Source: Acidobacteriota bacterium
GTDB taxonomy: Bacteria; Acidobacteriota; Terriglobia; UBA7540
Assembly (NCBI GenBank): GCA_021827245.1
Contig: JAKAWN010000061.1
Span: 1-21,521 of the forward strand
Reading direction: 5' to 3'
DNA length: 21,521 nucleotides
The notes below the pieces were generated by a model. The model did not search any database and was not told the origin of the DNA. It saw only the letters and a program-made list of their open reading frames with translations. The translations under genes and the position numbers were made by a program. Below are positions 1 to 7,987 of this stretch, piece after piece; the first letter of the stretch is position 1; every line of letters starts with the position of its first letter.

Positions 1-822
1 CGAATAGCGCAGATTCTCCGCCCGGAGTTGCACAACAGCGTAAGGCCGTCGGCCCGTGCGGGGATCGATGATGCCCACAGGCCGCATGGGGCCGAAACGC
101 AGCGTATCAAAGCCACGACGGGCCAGTTCTTCAATGGGCAAACAGGCCTCGAAATATTTCACGTCCTCGAATTCGTGGGCCTGCACCGTTTCCGCGCTCA
201 TCAAGGCCTCATAAAAGGCACGGTATTGCTCGGGCGTCATCGGACAATTCAAATAGTCTTCTCCACCCTTGCCGTAACGCGAGGCACGAAAAACGCGATC
301 CATATTCAAGGTTTCAGCATCGACAATAGGGCTGATGGAATCATAGAAGGCCAGGCTTTCAGTTCCGGTCAGGCGTCGGAGGCTCTCAGCGAGGCTGCCA
401 GAAGTCAGCGGGCCGGTGGCGATCAGCATCGGTTGATGGTTGGAGATCTCGGTCACTTCCTCGCGGCGCAATTCGATGAGAGGATGCCGTTCGATCGCTT
501 CTGTAACAGACGACGCAAAACCTTCGCGGTCAACGGCCAGCGCGCTGCCGCCCGGAACTGCACATTCATCAGCCACGCGGAGCAGCAACGATCCTGTGCG
601 TCGCATCTCTTCCTTCAGCAACCACGAAGCCGCTCCAGGAGTGTTTGACTTGAGCGAGTTGCTGCAGACCAGCTCCGCAAGACGGTCCGTCTTGTGAGCC
701 GGCGTCTGGCGCTGTGGCCGCATTTCGCAGATCGCCACGCGCACGCCGCGCTCGGCAAGCTGCCAGGCGGCTTCGCTGCCCGCAAGACCGCCTCCGGCAA
801 TAAGAACTTGTTCTTCCAGCAT
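1..822 (-). CDS. trmFO: TrmFO, folate-dependent tRNA (uracil-54-C5)-methyltransferase, C-terminus beyond window
   Basis: This flavoprotein makes ribothymidine at position 54 in the T-loop of tRNA, using methylenetetrahydrofolate as carbon donor and FAD/NAD(P)H as reductant; it acts in the cytoplasm. 274 of roughly 440 residues are visible. The N-terminus has the FAD-binding motif [17 protein letters not shown] at residues 6-22, then the family block [11 protein letters not shown], whose Cys belongs to the catalytic flavin-adduct region, and near the edge the [17 protein letters not shown] block. The ATG at 822 is the only reasonable start because an in-frame stop lies 12-15 bases upstream. 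No Shine-Dalgarno sequence precedes it, but an extended -10 promoter sits 11 bases upstream, so the mRNA may be nearly leaderless. It is the last of a minus-strand series and, by known synteny, would be followed past the left edge by xerC and hslVU; that part is inference. Confidence 0.95.
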   Translation of the reverse strand, partial: MLEEQVLIAGGGLAGSEAAWQLAERGVRVAICEMRPQRQTPAHKTDRLAELVCSNSLKSNTPGAASWLLKEEMRRTGSLLLRVADECAVPGGSALAVDREGFASSVTEAIERHPLIELRREEVTEISNHQPMLIATGPLTSGSLAESLRRLTGTESLAFYDSISPIVDAETLNMDRVFRASRYGKGGEDYLNCPMTPEQYRAFYEALMSAETVQAHEFEDVKYFEACLPIEELARRGFDTLRFGPMRPVGIIDPRTGRRPYAVVQLRAENLRYS

Positions 823-833
823 CCGCTTGAACG

Positions 834-842
834 ATTATATCA
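834..842 (-). promoter_or_regulatory. Extended -10 promoter of trmFO
   Basis: On the minus strand the sequence reads TTGATATAAT, a perfect TATAAT with the TGn extension. It lies 11 bases before the trmFO ATG, so transcription would start about 4-5 bases before the start codon. I find no good -35 hexamer at 16-18 bp, which fits an extended -10 promoter. The rest of 823-1063 shows no gene; a 62-codon minus-strand frame there has no recognisable content. Confidence 0.55.
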
Positions 843-1063
843 ATCATTGAGGACAGTCACTTGTGGCTTGATGGCTCTTTTTCAGATCGCAGTGGTATGT
901 CTCCATTGTCCTCGGCGGCCTGAAGTGACCTAATGCAGAGGGCCAAAAGATGGGCTGTACGCTCTGGATTTGGGCTTGCGATTCGCAGTGTACACAAGGT
1001 CCTTTTGTATTGTCGCGGATGTACCACTCCAAAAGATCAGGCGCGGGAATTCAGGGGTGTCGT

Positions 1064-2119
1064 CTATTCAGCCAGAAAGCTGCTGACGGCCTGATCCAAT
1101 TTCTCCGATTCGCAGCCGGTTGCGAGATGTCCGCAGTCCGAAGTGAGTTCAAAGACCCGGGCGTGAATCAGTTTGGCGAAACGCAGCGCGGGGTGAGGGT
1201 TAACCATATGGTCCTGGATGCTTGGAACCACCAGCACGCGGGCGCGGACCATCGCGGCTGCTTTCTCGATGGAGCCGCCAAAGGGCTTGGAGACATCGTC
1301 GGCCATCATGGCCTGCAACTGCCGAACCCAATTATTGGCATCAAATGATTTCAACGTCGACTCCTGGATCTCAGCCAGAAACCTCGGGAACTGTGCGCGG
1401 GTGGTGTGGGTGATGCGGTACTCCGGGGTTGTCAAATTCATCGTGTGGATATCCGCCACCGTATCCATGGCGTCCACGGGGGGCGACGTGTAATTCCCGT
1501 GGTCCCAGTCCTTCGCGTATTCAATTGCGTGAAGTTCCGCTGTCCAAAGGAGCAAATCATAGGAAGTAAGCCGTGGAGAGCCGACAATGGGGATGGCCTC
1601 ATCCATGTAACTGGGATAGGAAACCATCCACTGAAAGGTCTGCATCCCGCCCATGGAGATTCCGATGACTGCATGTACGTGGGAAATCTTGAGAACGCGC
1701 GTCAGCAAGGCATGCTGCGATTTCACCATATCGCGAATGGTGAACTTGGGGAATTGCATGCGCGGTTGCAATTTACTGTTGGATGGCGAGGTGGTGACGC
1801 CATCGCCGAGGGCATCCATCAGGACAACGTAGTATTTGGAGCTATCGACCAATTTGCCGGGCCCAACCAGGTCCACCAATTGCTTTGTCGTACCTGTGAA
1901 CCACGTGGGGAAGGCGACAACATTGGACTTGCGTGAATTCAGCGTTCCAATCGTTCGATAACCGATCCTGAGATTGCGAATGGCCTGCCCATCTTCCAGG
2001 CGAAAGTTGCCGAGCGAAGCATACCTGAGCTGCTGTGCGGCCAGCGGGCCGGCCGACAAGATGCAGAGCGAGATAGCCATAAAGACGCTTCTGACGGTTC
2101 CTGGAGCTTTTATTGGCAT
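1064..2119 (-). CDS. Secreted MetX-like alpha/beta hydrolase
   Basis: An alpha/beta-hydrolase-fold protein of the homoserine O-acetyltransferase (MetX) family, 351 residues. A signal peptide covers about residues 1-28 (hydrophobic core VFMAISLCILSAG, cleavage near LAA-QQ). The nucleophile elbow GISMGGMQTFQW places Ser155, the acid is probably Asp303 (SIQDHMV), and the base His331 (SDCGHLA), so the triad is intact. The family block GDGVTTSPSN follows the first strands. Real MetX acts in the cytoplasm on homoserine; the signal peptide argues that this paralogue acts outside the cytoplasm as an esterase or acyltransferase with an unknown substrate. It starts 29 bp after the SMP-30-like lipoprotein gene on the same strand, so the two are probably cotranscribed and may act on the same class of substrate. 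AGGA 11 bases before the ATG is a modest ribosome binding site. Confidence 0.85.
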   Translation of the reverse strand: MPIKAPGTVRSVFMAISLCILSAGPLAAQQLRYASLGNFRLEDGQAIRNLRIGYRTIGTLNSRKSNVVAFPTWFTGTTKQLVDLVGPGKLVDSSKYYVVLMDALGDGVTTSPSNSKLQPRMQFPKFTIRDMVKSQHALLTRVLKISHVHAVIGISMGGMQTFQWMVSYPSYMDEAIPIVGSPRLTSYDLLLWTAELHAIEYAKDWDHGNYTSPPVDAMDTVADIHTMNLTTPEYRITHTTRAQFPRFLAEIQESTLKSFDANNWVRQLQAMMADDVSKPFGGSIEKAAAMVRARVLVVPSIQDHMVNPHPALRFAKLIHARVFELTSDCGHLATGCESEKLDQAVSSFLAE

Positions 2120-2148
2120 GAGTTCAGTTTTCCTGCCCCTTTACTTTA

Positions 2149-3222
2149 TTAAGGTCGTACCCCCGGAATGCTGAGTGTGATGCGATAGACGCTGGTACTG
2201 GCGGTAATGTAAAGGGTCTTGCCGTCCGCACCGCCCCAGGCGCAATTGGCTGCCTTTTCGGGCAGCTTGATGGTGCCGATATGCTTTCCTTCTGGTGAAA
2301 TGATCCAGAGGCCGCCAGGGCCGGCACCGTAAAGATTTCCTTTCTCGTCCACCTTGATCCCATCCGGCCCCCCAACTCCTTCGCTAGAGTTAGCGCGGCA
2401 GAAGACTGTGCCCTTATCCACCATCCCGTTCGGCTTGACGTCATACCGCATCCAGAACATGTCTTTGAGATCAGAGTTGGAGACGTAAAGATATTTTTCG
2501 TGCGGCGAAAAGGCGATGCCGTTTGGCCAGGGAAGATCCTTGATCACAAGCTGAAGGTGGCGGTTGTCCGGCCGAGCGCCGGCCGGGATCGAGGTGGCAT
2601 TGGGCAAGCGATAAACACCATTAAACGGCAACTCTTTCAACGGGTCATGGTCACTCTGGGTTGGCAGACCGTAGGGCGGATCGGTGAAGTAGAGCGACCC
2701 GTCGGATTTGTAAACCAGGTCGTTCGGGCTGTTCAGCCGCTTGCCGCGATACCGGTCGCACAGCACCGTCAACTTGGCATCCGGCTTAAGCGATTCCAGA
2801 CGGAAAATCTCCCGGCGAGCGTGGCCGGCAACCGTCAACCGCCCTTCCCTATCGATCGTCATGCCGTTGGAGCCAGGCTCCGGCCCTGGATAAGGTTTGG
2901 TTCCTTGGTAGCCACTGGGATGCAGAAACACTGAAGCTCCCTGGCCCGGAACCCATTTGACGATCCTGTTGTGGTGAATCGCGGCAAACAAAAGATATCC
3001 GCTGTGAATCCAGACGGGACCTTCCGTCCATTCAAAACCGGTGGCCACTTTTTCGACTTTGGCTCCGACCGGAACAATGGCATCGACCGCCGGATCGAGC
3101 CGTACGATCGAACTGGTTGTTTTAGCAGCCGACGGCTGTTCCGCAGTTTTTGGCGCTTCCTTTTGAGAACAGCCAATGAGGAGACCCAAAAGACAAAGGA
3201 GGACAATCCAGCGCGTTTTCAT
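2149..3222 (-). CDS. SMP-30/gluconolactonase-like lipoprotein
   Basis: A six-bladed beta-propeller of the SMP-30/gluconolactonase/LRE family, 357 residues from the chosen ATG. It begins with a short positive stretch and a hydrophobic segment ending in the lipobox LLIGC, giving lipidated Cys18 and placing the protein in the envelope. Family metal-binding residues are recognisable: Glu67 in TEGPVW, Asn167 in SPNDLVY and Asp251 in VSNSD, and the PNGIAFSP and GGPDGIKVD loops are typical. Relatives hydrolyse sugar lactones or other esters; the substrate here is unknown. An in-frame start 12 codons upstream exists, but the ATG at 3222 gives a clean signal peptide and has AGGAG 13 bases upstream. 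A possible TAGAAT at 3230-3235 with TTGCTT 17 bp further upstream could be a promoter, which would again give an almost leaderless transcript; the -35 is poor. Confidence 0.87.
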   Translation of the reverse strand: MKTRWIVLLCLLGLLIGCSQKEAPKTAEQPSAAKTTSSIVRLDPAVDAIVPVGAKVEKVATGFEWTEGPVWIHSGYLLFAAIHHNRIVKWVPGQGASVFLHPSGYQGTKPYPGPEPGSNGMTIDREGRLTVAGHARREIFRLESLKPDAKLTVLCDRYRGKRLNSPNDLVYKSDGSLYFTDPPYGLPTQSDHDPLKELPFNGVYRLPNATSIPAGARPDNRHLQLVIKDLPWPNGIAFSPHEKYLYVSNSDLKDMFWMRYDVKPNGMVDKGTVFCRANSSEGVGGPDGIKVDEKGNLYGAGPGGLWIISPEGKHIGTIKLPEKAANCAWGGADGKTLYITASTSVYRITLSIPGVRP

Positions 3223-3322
3223 GCGGGCGATTCTACTCCTGAACCCGCCCCAAAGCAAACGAAAGTCCTGCAGAAGGCAAGCGCAGATCAGATAAGCGGG
3301 ATTTTCAGACTTGATGCCTTGA

Positions 3323-5734
3323 TTACGCTACCGCGCGCTCGTATTTGCATTTCTCATTCCAGCAGTAGCGCGTGGTTTCGCCGGTCTTCTTGTTAGTCTT
3401 TTCCAGAACGATTGGCGAGCCACAATCGGGGCAGGGCTCTGCAATAGGTTTGTCCCACACCGTGAATTTGCAGTCCGGATAGCGCGAGCATCCGTAAAAA
3501 ACCTTCCGGCGCTTTGTTCTGCGGACTACGATTTCTCCCGAACAACCCTTCTCCGGGCACGTAATTCCGATTGTTTCCCGTTTGACGAATTTGCAGTTGG
3601 GATAGTTGCTGCAGGCGACAAACTCGCCGTAGCGCCCGTGCTTCTTGACCAGGTTGTTGCCGCACTCCGGGCATTTCTCATCCAAGGGAACGTCAGCGAC
3701 GGCCGTGGCCGCGCCTTCCTTGATGACAATCTTCTTCGTGTTGCGGCACTCGGGATAACCGGTGCAGGCCATGAAGTAACCGAAGCGGCCACGCTTCAAG
3801 GCCATCGGCTTTCCACACTTTTCGCAGGTTTGCTCGGGAACCTCCGGAGCCACGGAAGGAGTTCCATATTTGGCGGCCAGCTCCGGCGTCAGGTTGCTGG
3901 TGTTCTCGCATTCGGGATAGCCCGTGCAGGCCAGAAAATTGCCATTGCGTCCCAGCCGGATCACCATGGGTTTGCCGCATTTCTCGCACTTGACGTCGGT
4001 CGGGATGCCCTCGCCTTTCACATTGACCATCTCGCGCTCAGCCGCCTGAAGGTCTTTTTTGAATTTCGAATAGAATTCGTTGAGGGCGCCTGTCCAAGAA
4101 AGCTTGCCGTCCTCGACCTCATCCAGCTCTTCTTCCATGCGGGCCGTGTAGGCAATGTCGAAAATATCTGTGAAGCTCTTGACGAGCAGGTCGTTCACCA
4201 CCATGCCGAGTTCGGTGGGCAAAAACCGCCCCTGCAATTTTTCCACGTAGTCGCGGTTCTGAATCACAGAGAGGATCGTCGCGTACGTCGAAGGACGCCC
4301 GATTCCTTTTTCTTCAAGAGCCTTCACCAGCGTTGCCTCATTATAGCGCGGTGGCGGCTCCGTGAAGTGCTGTTCGGGCATAAGGCTAAGCAGACTCAAC
4401 ACTTCGTCCTTTTCAACCGACGGGAGGCGCGATTTCGTGTCGTCGCTTTCGTCAACCGACTTATCGTCCTGCCCTTCTTCATAGACCGCACGGAAGCCTT
4501 TGAATTTCTCTACGGACCCCGTGGCACGCAACAGATAATCGCCTGCGGAAATGTCGATCGTGGTCTGGTCAAAGATTGCGGGGTTCATCTGGGAAGCTAC
4601 AAACCGCTGCCAGATCAGGCGGTAGAGCTTGAACTCATCGGCAGAAAGTTGCTTGCGCAGAGACTCGGGTGGGCGTTCCATTGAGGTGGGCCGGATGGCT
4701 TCATGCGCATCCTGGGCACCCTTTTTGCTCTTGTAACGTATCGCCTGTTCAGGCAGATAGTCGTCACCATATGTCTTTTTAACATAGGCCCGCACCGATT
4801 CAAGGGCACTCTCCGCAACCCGTGTTGAATCCGTGCGCATGTAAGTGATCAGGCCCACGGATCCTTCACCAAGGTCAATGCCTTCATAGAGCTTCTGGGC
4901 CAGCATCATCGTTTTCTTGGCAGTAAAGTGGAGCTTGCGAACAGCCTCCTGCTGGAGTTTACTTGTGATGAAGGGAGGTACGGGATACTTGCGCCGCTCA
5001 CGCGTTTCAACGGAACCCACCTTGAAGCTGGCCTTTTCAAGCGCGGCGCGGTGAGTATCAGCAGCCGACTGGTAAGGGATCTCGAGCTCTTTTCCTTGGA
5101 GCTTGATGAGACGCGCTTCGAACGGGGGCGGATTCTTGCCTTTCAGTGTGGCGTCAATTGTCCAGTATTCCTTCTTCTGGAACGCCTGAATTTCACGCTC
5201 GCGCTCGACAATCAGGCGCAGAGCGACGGTCTGGACGCGGCCGGCGGAAATGCCTCGCCTCACTTTGTCCCACAGCAACGGGCTTACCTGGTACCCGACC
5301 AAGCGGTCCAGAACGCGCCGCGCCTGCTGCGCGTCAACTAGCCTGGAATCAATCTCCTGAGGATTCTCGAAGGCCTTCCGAATCGCATCCCGCGTGATTT
5401 CATTAAAAAGAACCCGGTAGAATTTTCTCTTTTTCGAGTCCAGTAATTCCCGCAGATGCCAGCAGATAGCCTCGCCTTCGCGGTCAGGATCGGCGGCCAG
5501 GTAGATCGTATCCGCGTCCTTGGCCGCGGACTTCAACGACTTAATCGTATCTTTCTTGCCGGGAATGACTTCGTAATTCGGCTTGAAATTATCCTTCAGG
5601 TCCACGCCCAGTTCCTTCTTGGGAAGGTCCATCACGTGTCCCATGGACGCCTTGACGGTGTAGCCAGAGCCCAGATACCGGTTAATAGTCTTGGCCTTGG
5701 CCGGCGATTCAACAATAACGAGCGATTTAGCCAT
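3323..5734 (-). CDS. topA: DNA topoisomerase I (type IA)
   Basis: Relaxes negative supercoils by nicking one strand through a phosphotyrosine. 803 residues, near the usual length. It starts with the conserved KSLVIVESPAKAKTI Toprim strand and has the Mg2+-binding DPDREGE at about 82-88. The active site GLITYMRTDSTRV gives Tyr298, followed by AHEAIRPT and GIGRPSTYATI. The C-terminal 220 residues carry five cysteine clusters, roughly at 584-610, 638-664, 689-715, 727-756 and 769-797; the first three are regular CxxCG...ACTGYPxC-type zinc ribbons and the last two are divergent. No convincing Shine-Dalgarno precedes the ATG, but the N-terminus matches the family exactly. It lies downstream of dprA, as in many genomes, though a repeat element fills the gap. 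About 100 bp separate its stop from the next gene, with no clear terminator. Confidence 0.97.
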   Translation of the reverse strand: MAKSLVIVESPAKAKTINRYLGSGYTVKASMGHVMDLPKKELGVDLKDNFKPNYEVIPGKKDTIKSLKSAAKDADTIYLAADPDREGEAICWHLRELLDSKKRKFYRVLFNEITRDAIRKAFENPQEIDSRLVDAQQARRVLDRLVGYQVSPLLWDKVRRGISAGRVQTVALRLIVEREREIQAFQKKEYWTIDATLKGKNPPPFEARLIKLQGKELEIPYQSAADTHRAALEKASFKVGSVETRERRKYPVPPFITSKLQQEAVRKLHFTAKKTMMLAQKLYEGIDLGEGSVGLITYMRTDSTRVAESALESVRAYVKKTYGDDYLPEQAIRYKSKKGAQDAHEAIRPTSMERPPESLRKQLSADEFKLYRLIWQRFVASQMNPAIFDQTTIDISAGDYLLRATGSVEKFKGFRAVYEEGQDDKSVDESDDTKSRLPSVEKDEVLSLLSLMPEQHFTEPPPRYNEATLVKALEEKGIGRPSTYATILSVIQNRDYVEKLQGRFLPTELGMVVNDLLVKSFTDIFDIAYTARMEEELDEVEDGKLSWTGALNEFYSKFKKDLQAAEREMVNVKGEGIPTDVKCEKCGKPMVIRLGRNGNFLACTGYPECENTSNLTPELAAKYGTPSVAPEVPEQTCEKCGKPMALKRGRFGYFMACTGYPECRNTKKIVIKEGAATAVADVPLDEKCPECGNNLVKKHGRYGEFVACSNYPNCKFVKRETIGITCPEKGCSGEIVVRRTKRRKVFYGCSRYPDCKFTVWDKPIAEPCPDCGSPIVLEKTNKKTGETTRYCWNEKCKYERAVA

Positions 5735-5806
5735 AACTTAACAACCCATGTCAGGATCACCTGTCTGTGACCCTCTTTCCCTTCGCAGCCTGCTTAAAAA
5801 CTCACT

Positions 5807-6020
5807 CCTGCCGTTATTGCGAGGAACTGCAGATCACGCCCCGAGCGGAAGGGAAGGGCCACCAAGAGTCCCGTAAGTGCCCTGATACTAAGATCGAAGT
5901 TCCCTGTTGGGTTTGCCCCGAGCCCCGGAGCAGATCCCTTGCGGGATTCACCCTCAGTCCCTTCGCTTGGTTCAAAGCCGTTCGCCAATGCAAGGCGGAC
6001 GGTCTTCGAATGACGGCAGG
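5807..6020. repeat. 214-bp element with imperfect terminal inverted repeats (MITE-like or palindromic intergenic repeat)
   Basis: The left end reads CCTGCCGTTATTGCGAGGA (5807-5825). The reverse complement of the right end (6003-6020) reads CCTGCCGTCATTCGAAGA, so the ends match at about 16 of 19 positions with one gap. The interior is GC-rich and contains GCTCGGGGC twice on the minus strand. It encodes nothing convincing; open frames of 85-100 codons on both strands have no recognisable content. The ends resemble the CATTGCGAGGA-type termini of short non-coding repeats scattered between genes in many bacteria. With flanks it fills the 364-bp gap between dprA and topA. Whether it is mobile or repeated in this genome cannot be seen here. 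Confidence 0.5.
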
Positions 6021-6098
6021 GGGGCACTGAACCACAGGGTTCCACAATGTTCTTCGGCAATCCGTTAGATGCCTCATCCTCGAGCTTGTTACAGTACA

Positions 6099-7232
6099 TC
6101 ATAGCTTACGGATGAAGTTTTTGCCCGGCAACTGACGGATCAATCCATTCATTTCAAGTTCCAGCAGGACCTGCAAAACCTGTGCCTGAGGCAGCGGCAC
6201 TGAGTCCAGAATTGCATCGACAAAAAGCGCTTCATCCACGCGTAAAGCTTCAAAAACCTTCTTTTGCTCCGGCGTCAGAGATTCCTCAAAGAGCCCACCG
6301 GCACTATCAATCCCTTGCCCCTCATCCGATGCCTCGCCGGACGGTAGGAGTTGTATCCGGACCTCAGGCGGAAATTCCTCGAGAATATCCATCCACTCGC
6401 CCACGAGCTTCGCTCCCTGCTTGATCAGGTGGTTTGGGCCGAAGCTCTGGGCCGCCGTAATGTTGCCTGGGACGGCGAAGACTTCACGGTTTTGTTCGGT
6501 GGCCAGACGGGCGGTGATCAACGAACCGCTATATTCGCTGGCTTCAACGACCATGACCCCCAGGGACAGCCCGCTGATAACCCGGTTCCGGATCGGAAAG
6601 TTTTCCGGCGTGGGGCCCGTCCCCAGCGGAAACTCCGAAATGATGGCCCCAGATTCTGCGATCTTGTCCGCCAGCCATCTATTTTCTGAAGGATAAATGC
6701 CGTCCATTCCCCGGCCCTGAACCGCGACTGTTCTCCCTTTAGCCTCTAGCGCGCCGTGGTGGGCCGCGGAGTCAATTCCTCGCGCCAACCCACTGACAAT
6801 CACCAGATTACGCTCTGCAAGGTCGCGCGCCAGCTTTCGCGCAACCTGCAATCCGTAGGCTGACGGACGCCGTGACCCGACCACTGCCAGGCAGTGCCCG
6901 GAAAGCGCCGTGACATCACCCTTAACGTACAATATCAGCGGCGGATCGGCAATCTGCCGAAGCAGCGGTGGATATGCAGCGCTTGCATAATTCACCAACC
7001 GACAGCCGACCGTTGCCGCCGCATCCATTTCCTTTTCGGCTTCCTGCAGCCCGGCCTGAGCGAATACTGACTGACAAACGGCCGCCGGAAGACCGGAACC
7101 CTCCAGTTCGGTCAGAGAAGCCATATACGCTGCCTTGGGCGACCCGAAGTGTCCCGTCAGTTTGTGAGCACCGCGAACTCCCAAACCCTCGATACGTGAA
7201 AGGCCAAGCCAGTAGACTGTGTCACTATCCAT
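6099..7232 (-). CDS. dprA: DprA, DNA-processing protein (RecA loader for natural transformation)
   Basis: DprA binds incoming single-stranded DNA in the cytoplasm and loads RecA during transformation. 377 residues from the ATG at 7232. An N-terminal helix-hairpin-helix-like segment (LSRIEGLGVRGAHKL) precedes the Rossmann-like DprA core: VVGSRRPSAYG near 118-127, SGLARGIDSAAH near 147-158, IYPSEN near 179-184, then FPIRNRVISGLS and GSLITARLATEQNREVFAVPG. Residues about 320-377 form the C-terminal winged-helix domain. A TTG codon 14 residues upstream is in frame, but the ATG has GAGAGAG just before it and matches the usual family N-terminus. The position upstream of topA is the conserved arrangement. 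No competence regulation is visible. Confidence 0.95.
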   Translation of the reverse strand: MDSDTVYWLGLSRIEGLGVRGAHKLTGHFGSPKAAYMASLTELEGSGLPAAVCQSVFAQAGLQEAEKEMDAAATVGCRLVNYASAAYPPLLRQIADPPLILYVKGDVTALSGHCLAVVGSRRPSAYGLQVARKLARDLAERNLVIVSGLARGIDSAAHHGALEAKGRTVAVQGRGMDGIYPSENRWLADKIAESGAIISEFPLGTGPTPENFPIRNRVISGLSLGVMVVEASEYSGSLITARLATEQNREVFAVPGNITAAQSFGPNHLIKQGAKLVGEWMDILEEFPPEVRIQLLPSGEASDEGQGIDSAGGLFEESLTPEQKKVFEALRVDEALFVDAILDSVPLPQAQVLQVLLELEMNGLIRQLPGKNFIRKL

Positions 7233-7304
7233 GATCTCTCTCAGGCGCTCTAGTGCAAAGCCACATGTCGCCAAACTTTTCAGGCGGGCAGTGACTCCTA
7301 GCTA

Positions 7305-7328
7305 CCTGCAGTCACAATAAATTGCAGG
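7305..7328. repeat. Inverted repeat CCTGCA-N12-TGCAGG upstream of dprA
   Basis: A perfect 6-bp inverted repeat with a 12-bp spacer, about 75-95 bp upstream of the dprA ATG. It may be an operator or chance. The rest of 7233-7455 shows no gene and no clear promoter. Confidence 0.3.
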
Positions 7329-7455
7329 AGTAAGCGGCAAAAGGCAAGCCCTTTTCGTAACTCTATCAATTGGCAGTATTTAGTACAAGAAAAGTTGGGG
7401 ACGCCGTCCTACGCAACCCATCGTGGAGGCAATGGAAAGCCAGTGCCGGACACCG

Positions 7456-7734
7456 TCAAGAGGTTCGGCGATGGAGCACCCATTCGCCGACATCCGCCGA
7501 GGTATCCTCAAGAATGTCCAGGCTGGCCTTGAGGCCTGCCAGAATAGCGGCTAAAGTCCGCACACCCAGCCAGACCAAAACCCGCTCAACAGAGCGTGCA
7601 GGATCGCGAGAATCCAATCTTAGCTGGTAGTGTGTTCCTTCGGTTCGCAAAGTTATCAGAACATGGACGGCATAGAGGGCCGCCATGCCCAGCACGGTAA
7701 GCTTGACAGCGCCAAGAAACAGTGTCCAGGCCAT
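7456..7734 (-). CDS. Small membrane protein of unknown function
   Basis: 92 residues. An N-terminal transmembrane segment covers about residues 4-28 (LFLGAVKLTVLGMAALYAVHVLI). A charged stretch follows, then a second hydrophobic, possibly membrane-associated helix at about 52-72 (VLVWLGVRTLAAILAGLK) and a short polar tail. The start at 7734 is preceded by GGAAGGTGGGG, a good ribosome binding site 3 bases away; a longer in-frame start at 7785 has none. Codon use looks coding. It is transcribed towards dprA, 223 bp away, and divergently from the kinase-like gene. I do not recognise the family. Confidence 0.6.
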   Translation of the reverse strand: MAWTLFLGAVKLTVLGMAALYAVHVLITLRTEGTHYQLRLDSRDPARSVERVLVWLGVRTLAAILAGLKASLDILEDTSADVGEWVLHRRTS

Positions 7735-7825
7735 TGTCCCCACCTTCCTCACTCTCACCGATTTAGATTCCCGCCAGTGACCCAAAGTTGCACTATTTGG
7801 GCACGATGCTTTTCCGCCACAGGCG

Positions 7826-7841
7826 TGTGATTCGTATCACA
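7826..7841. promoter_or_regulatory. CRP/FNR-family operator, perfect palindrome
   Basis: TGTGATTCGTATCACA has perfect 6-bp arms and matches the TGTGA-N6-TCACA consensus of CRP-type regulators. It lies between the divergent genes starting at 7734 and 7988. From its centre, a class II promoter towards the kinase-like gene would have its -10 near 7865, where TAAAGA occurs. Two similar sites occur in the next divergent region. Confidence 0.65.
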
Positions 7842-7987
7842 GCGGCAAAGGCGGCGGTAGGCGATAAAGAAGATGGTGGCGCGACTGCTTGGCCCGTAAC
7901 TCCGCGCACGGTGGCGACGGCATCGAAGCGAGCAAGAGGAGCCGGGCCCCAGGAGCAACCTTGCGCCGGGAAGGGGGAGTCGACAAC

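Noticed and set aside
844..1032. A 62-codon minus-strand frame between the MetX-like gene and trmFO
   Set aside because: No recognisable content or neighbour logic; the region more likely holds only the trmFO promoter.
3638..4684. A 348-codon open frame antisense to topA
   Set aside because: The opposite strand encodes unmistakable TopA; the antisense product has no motifs.
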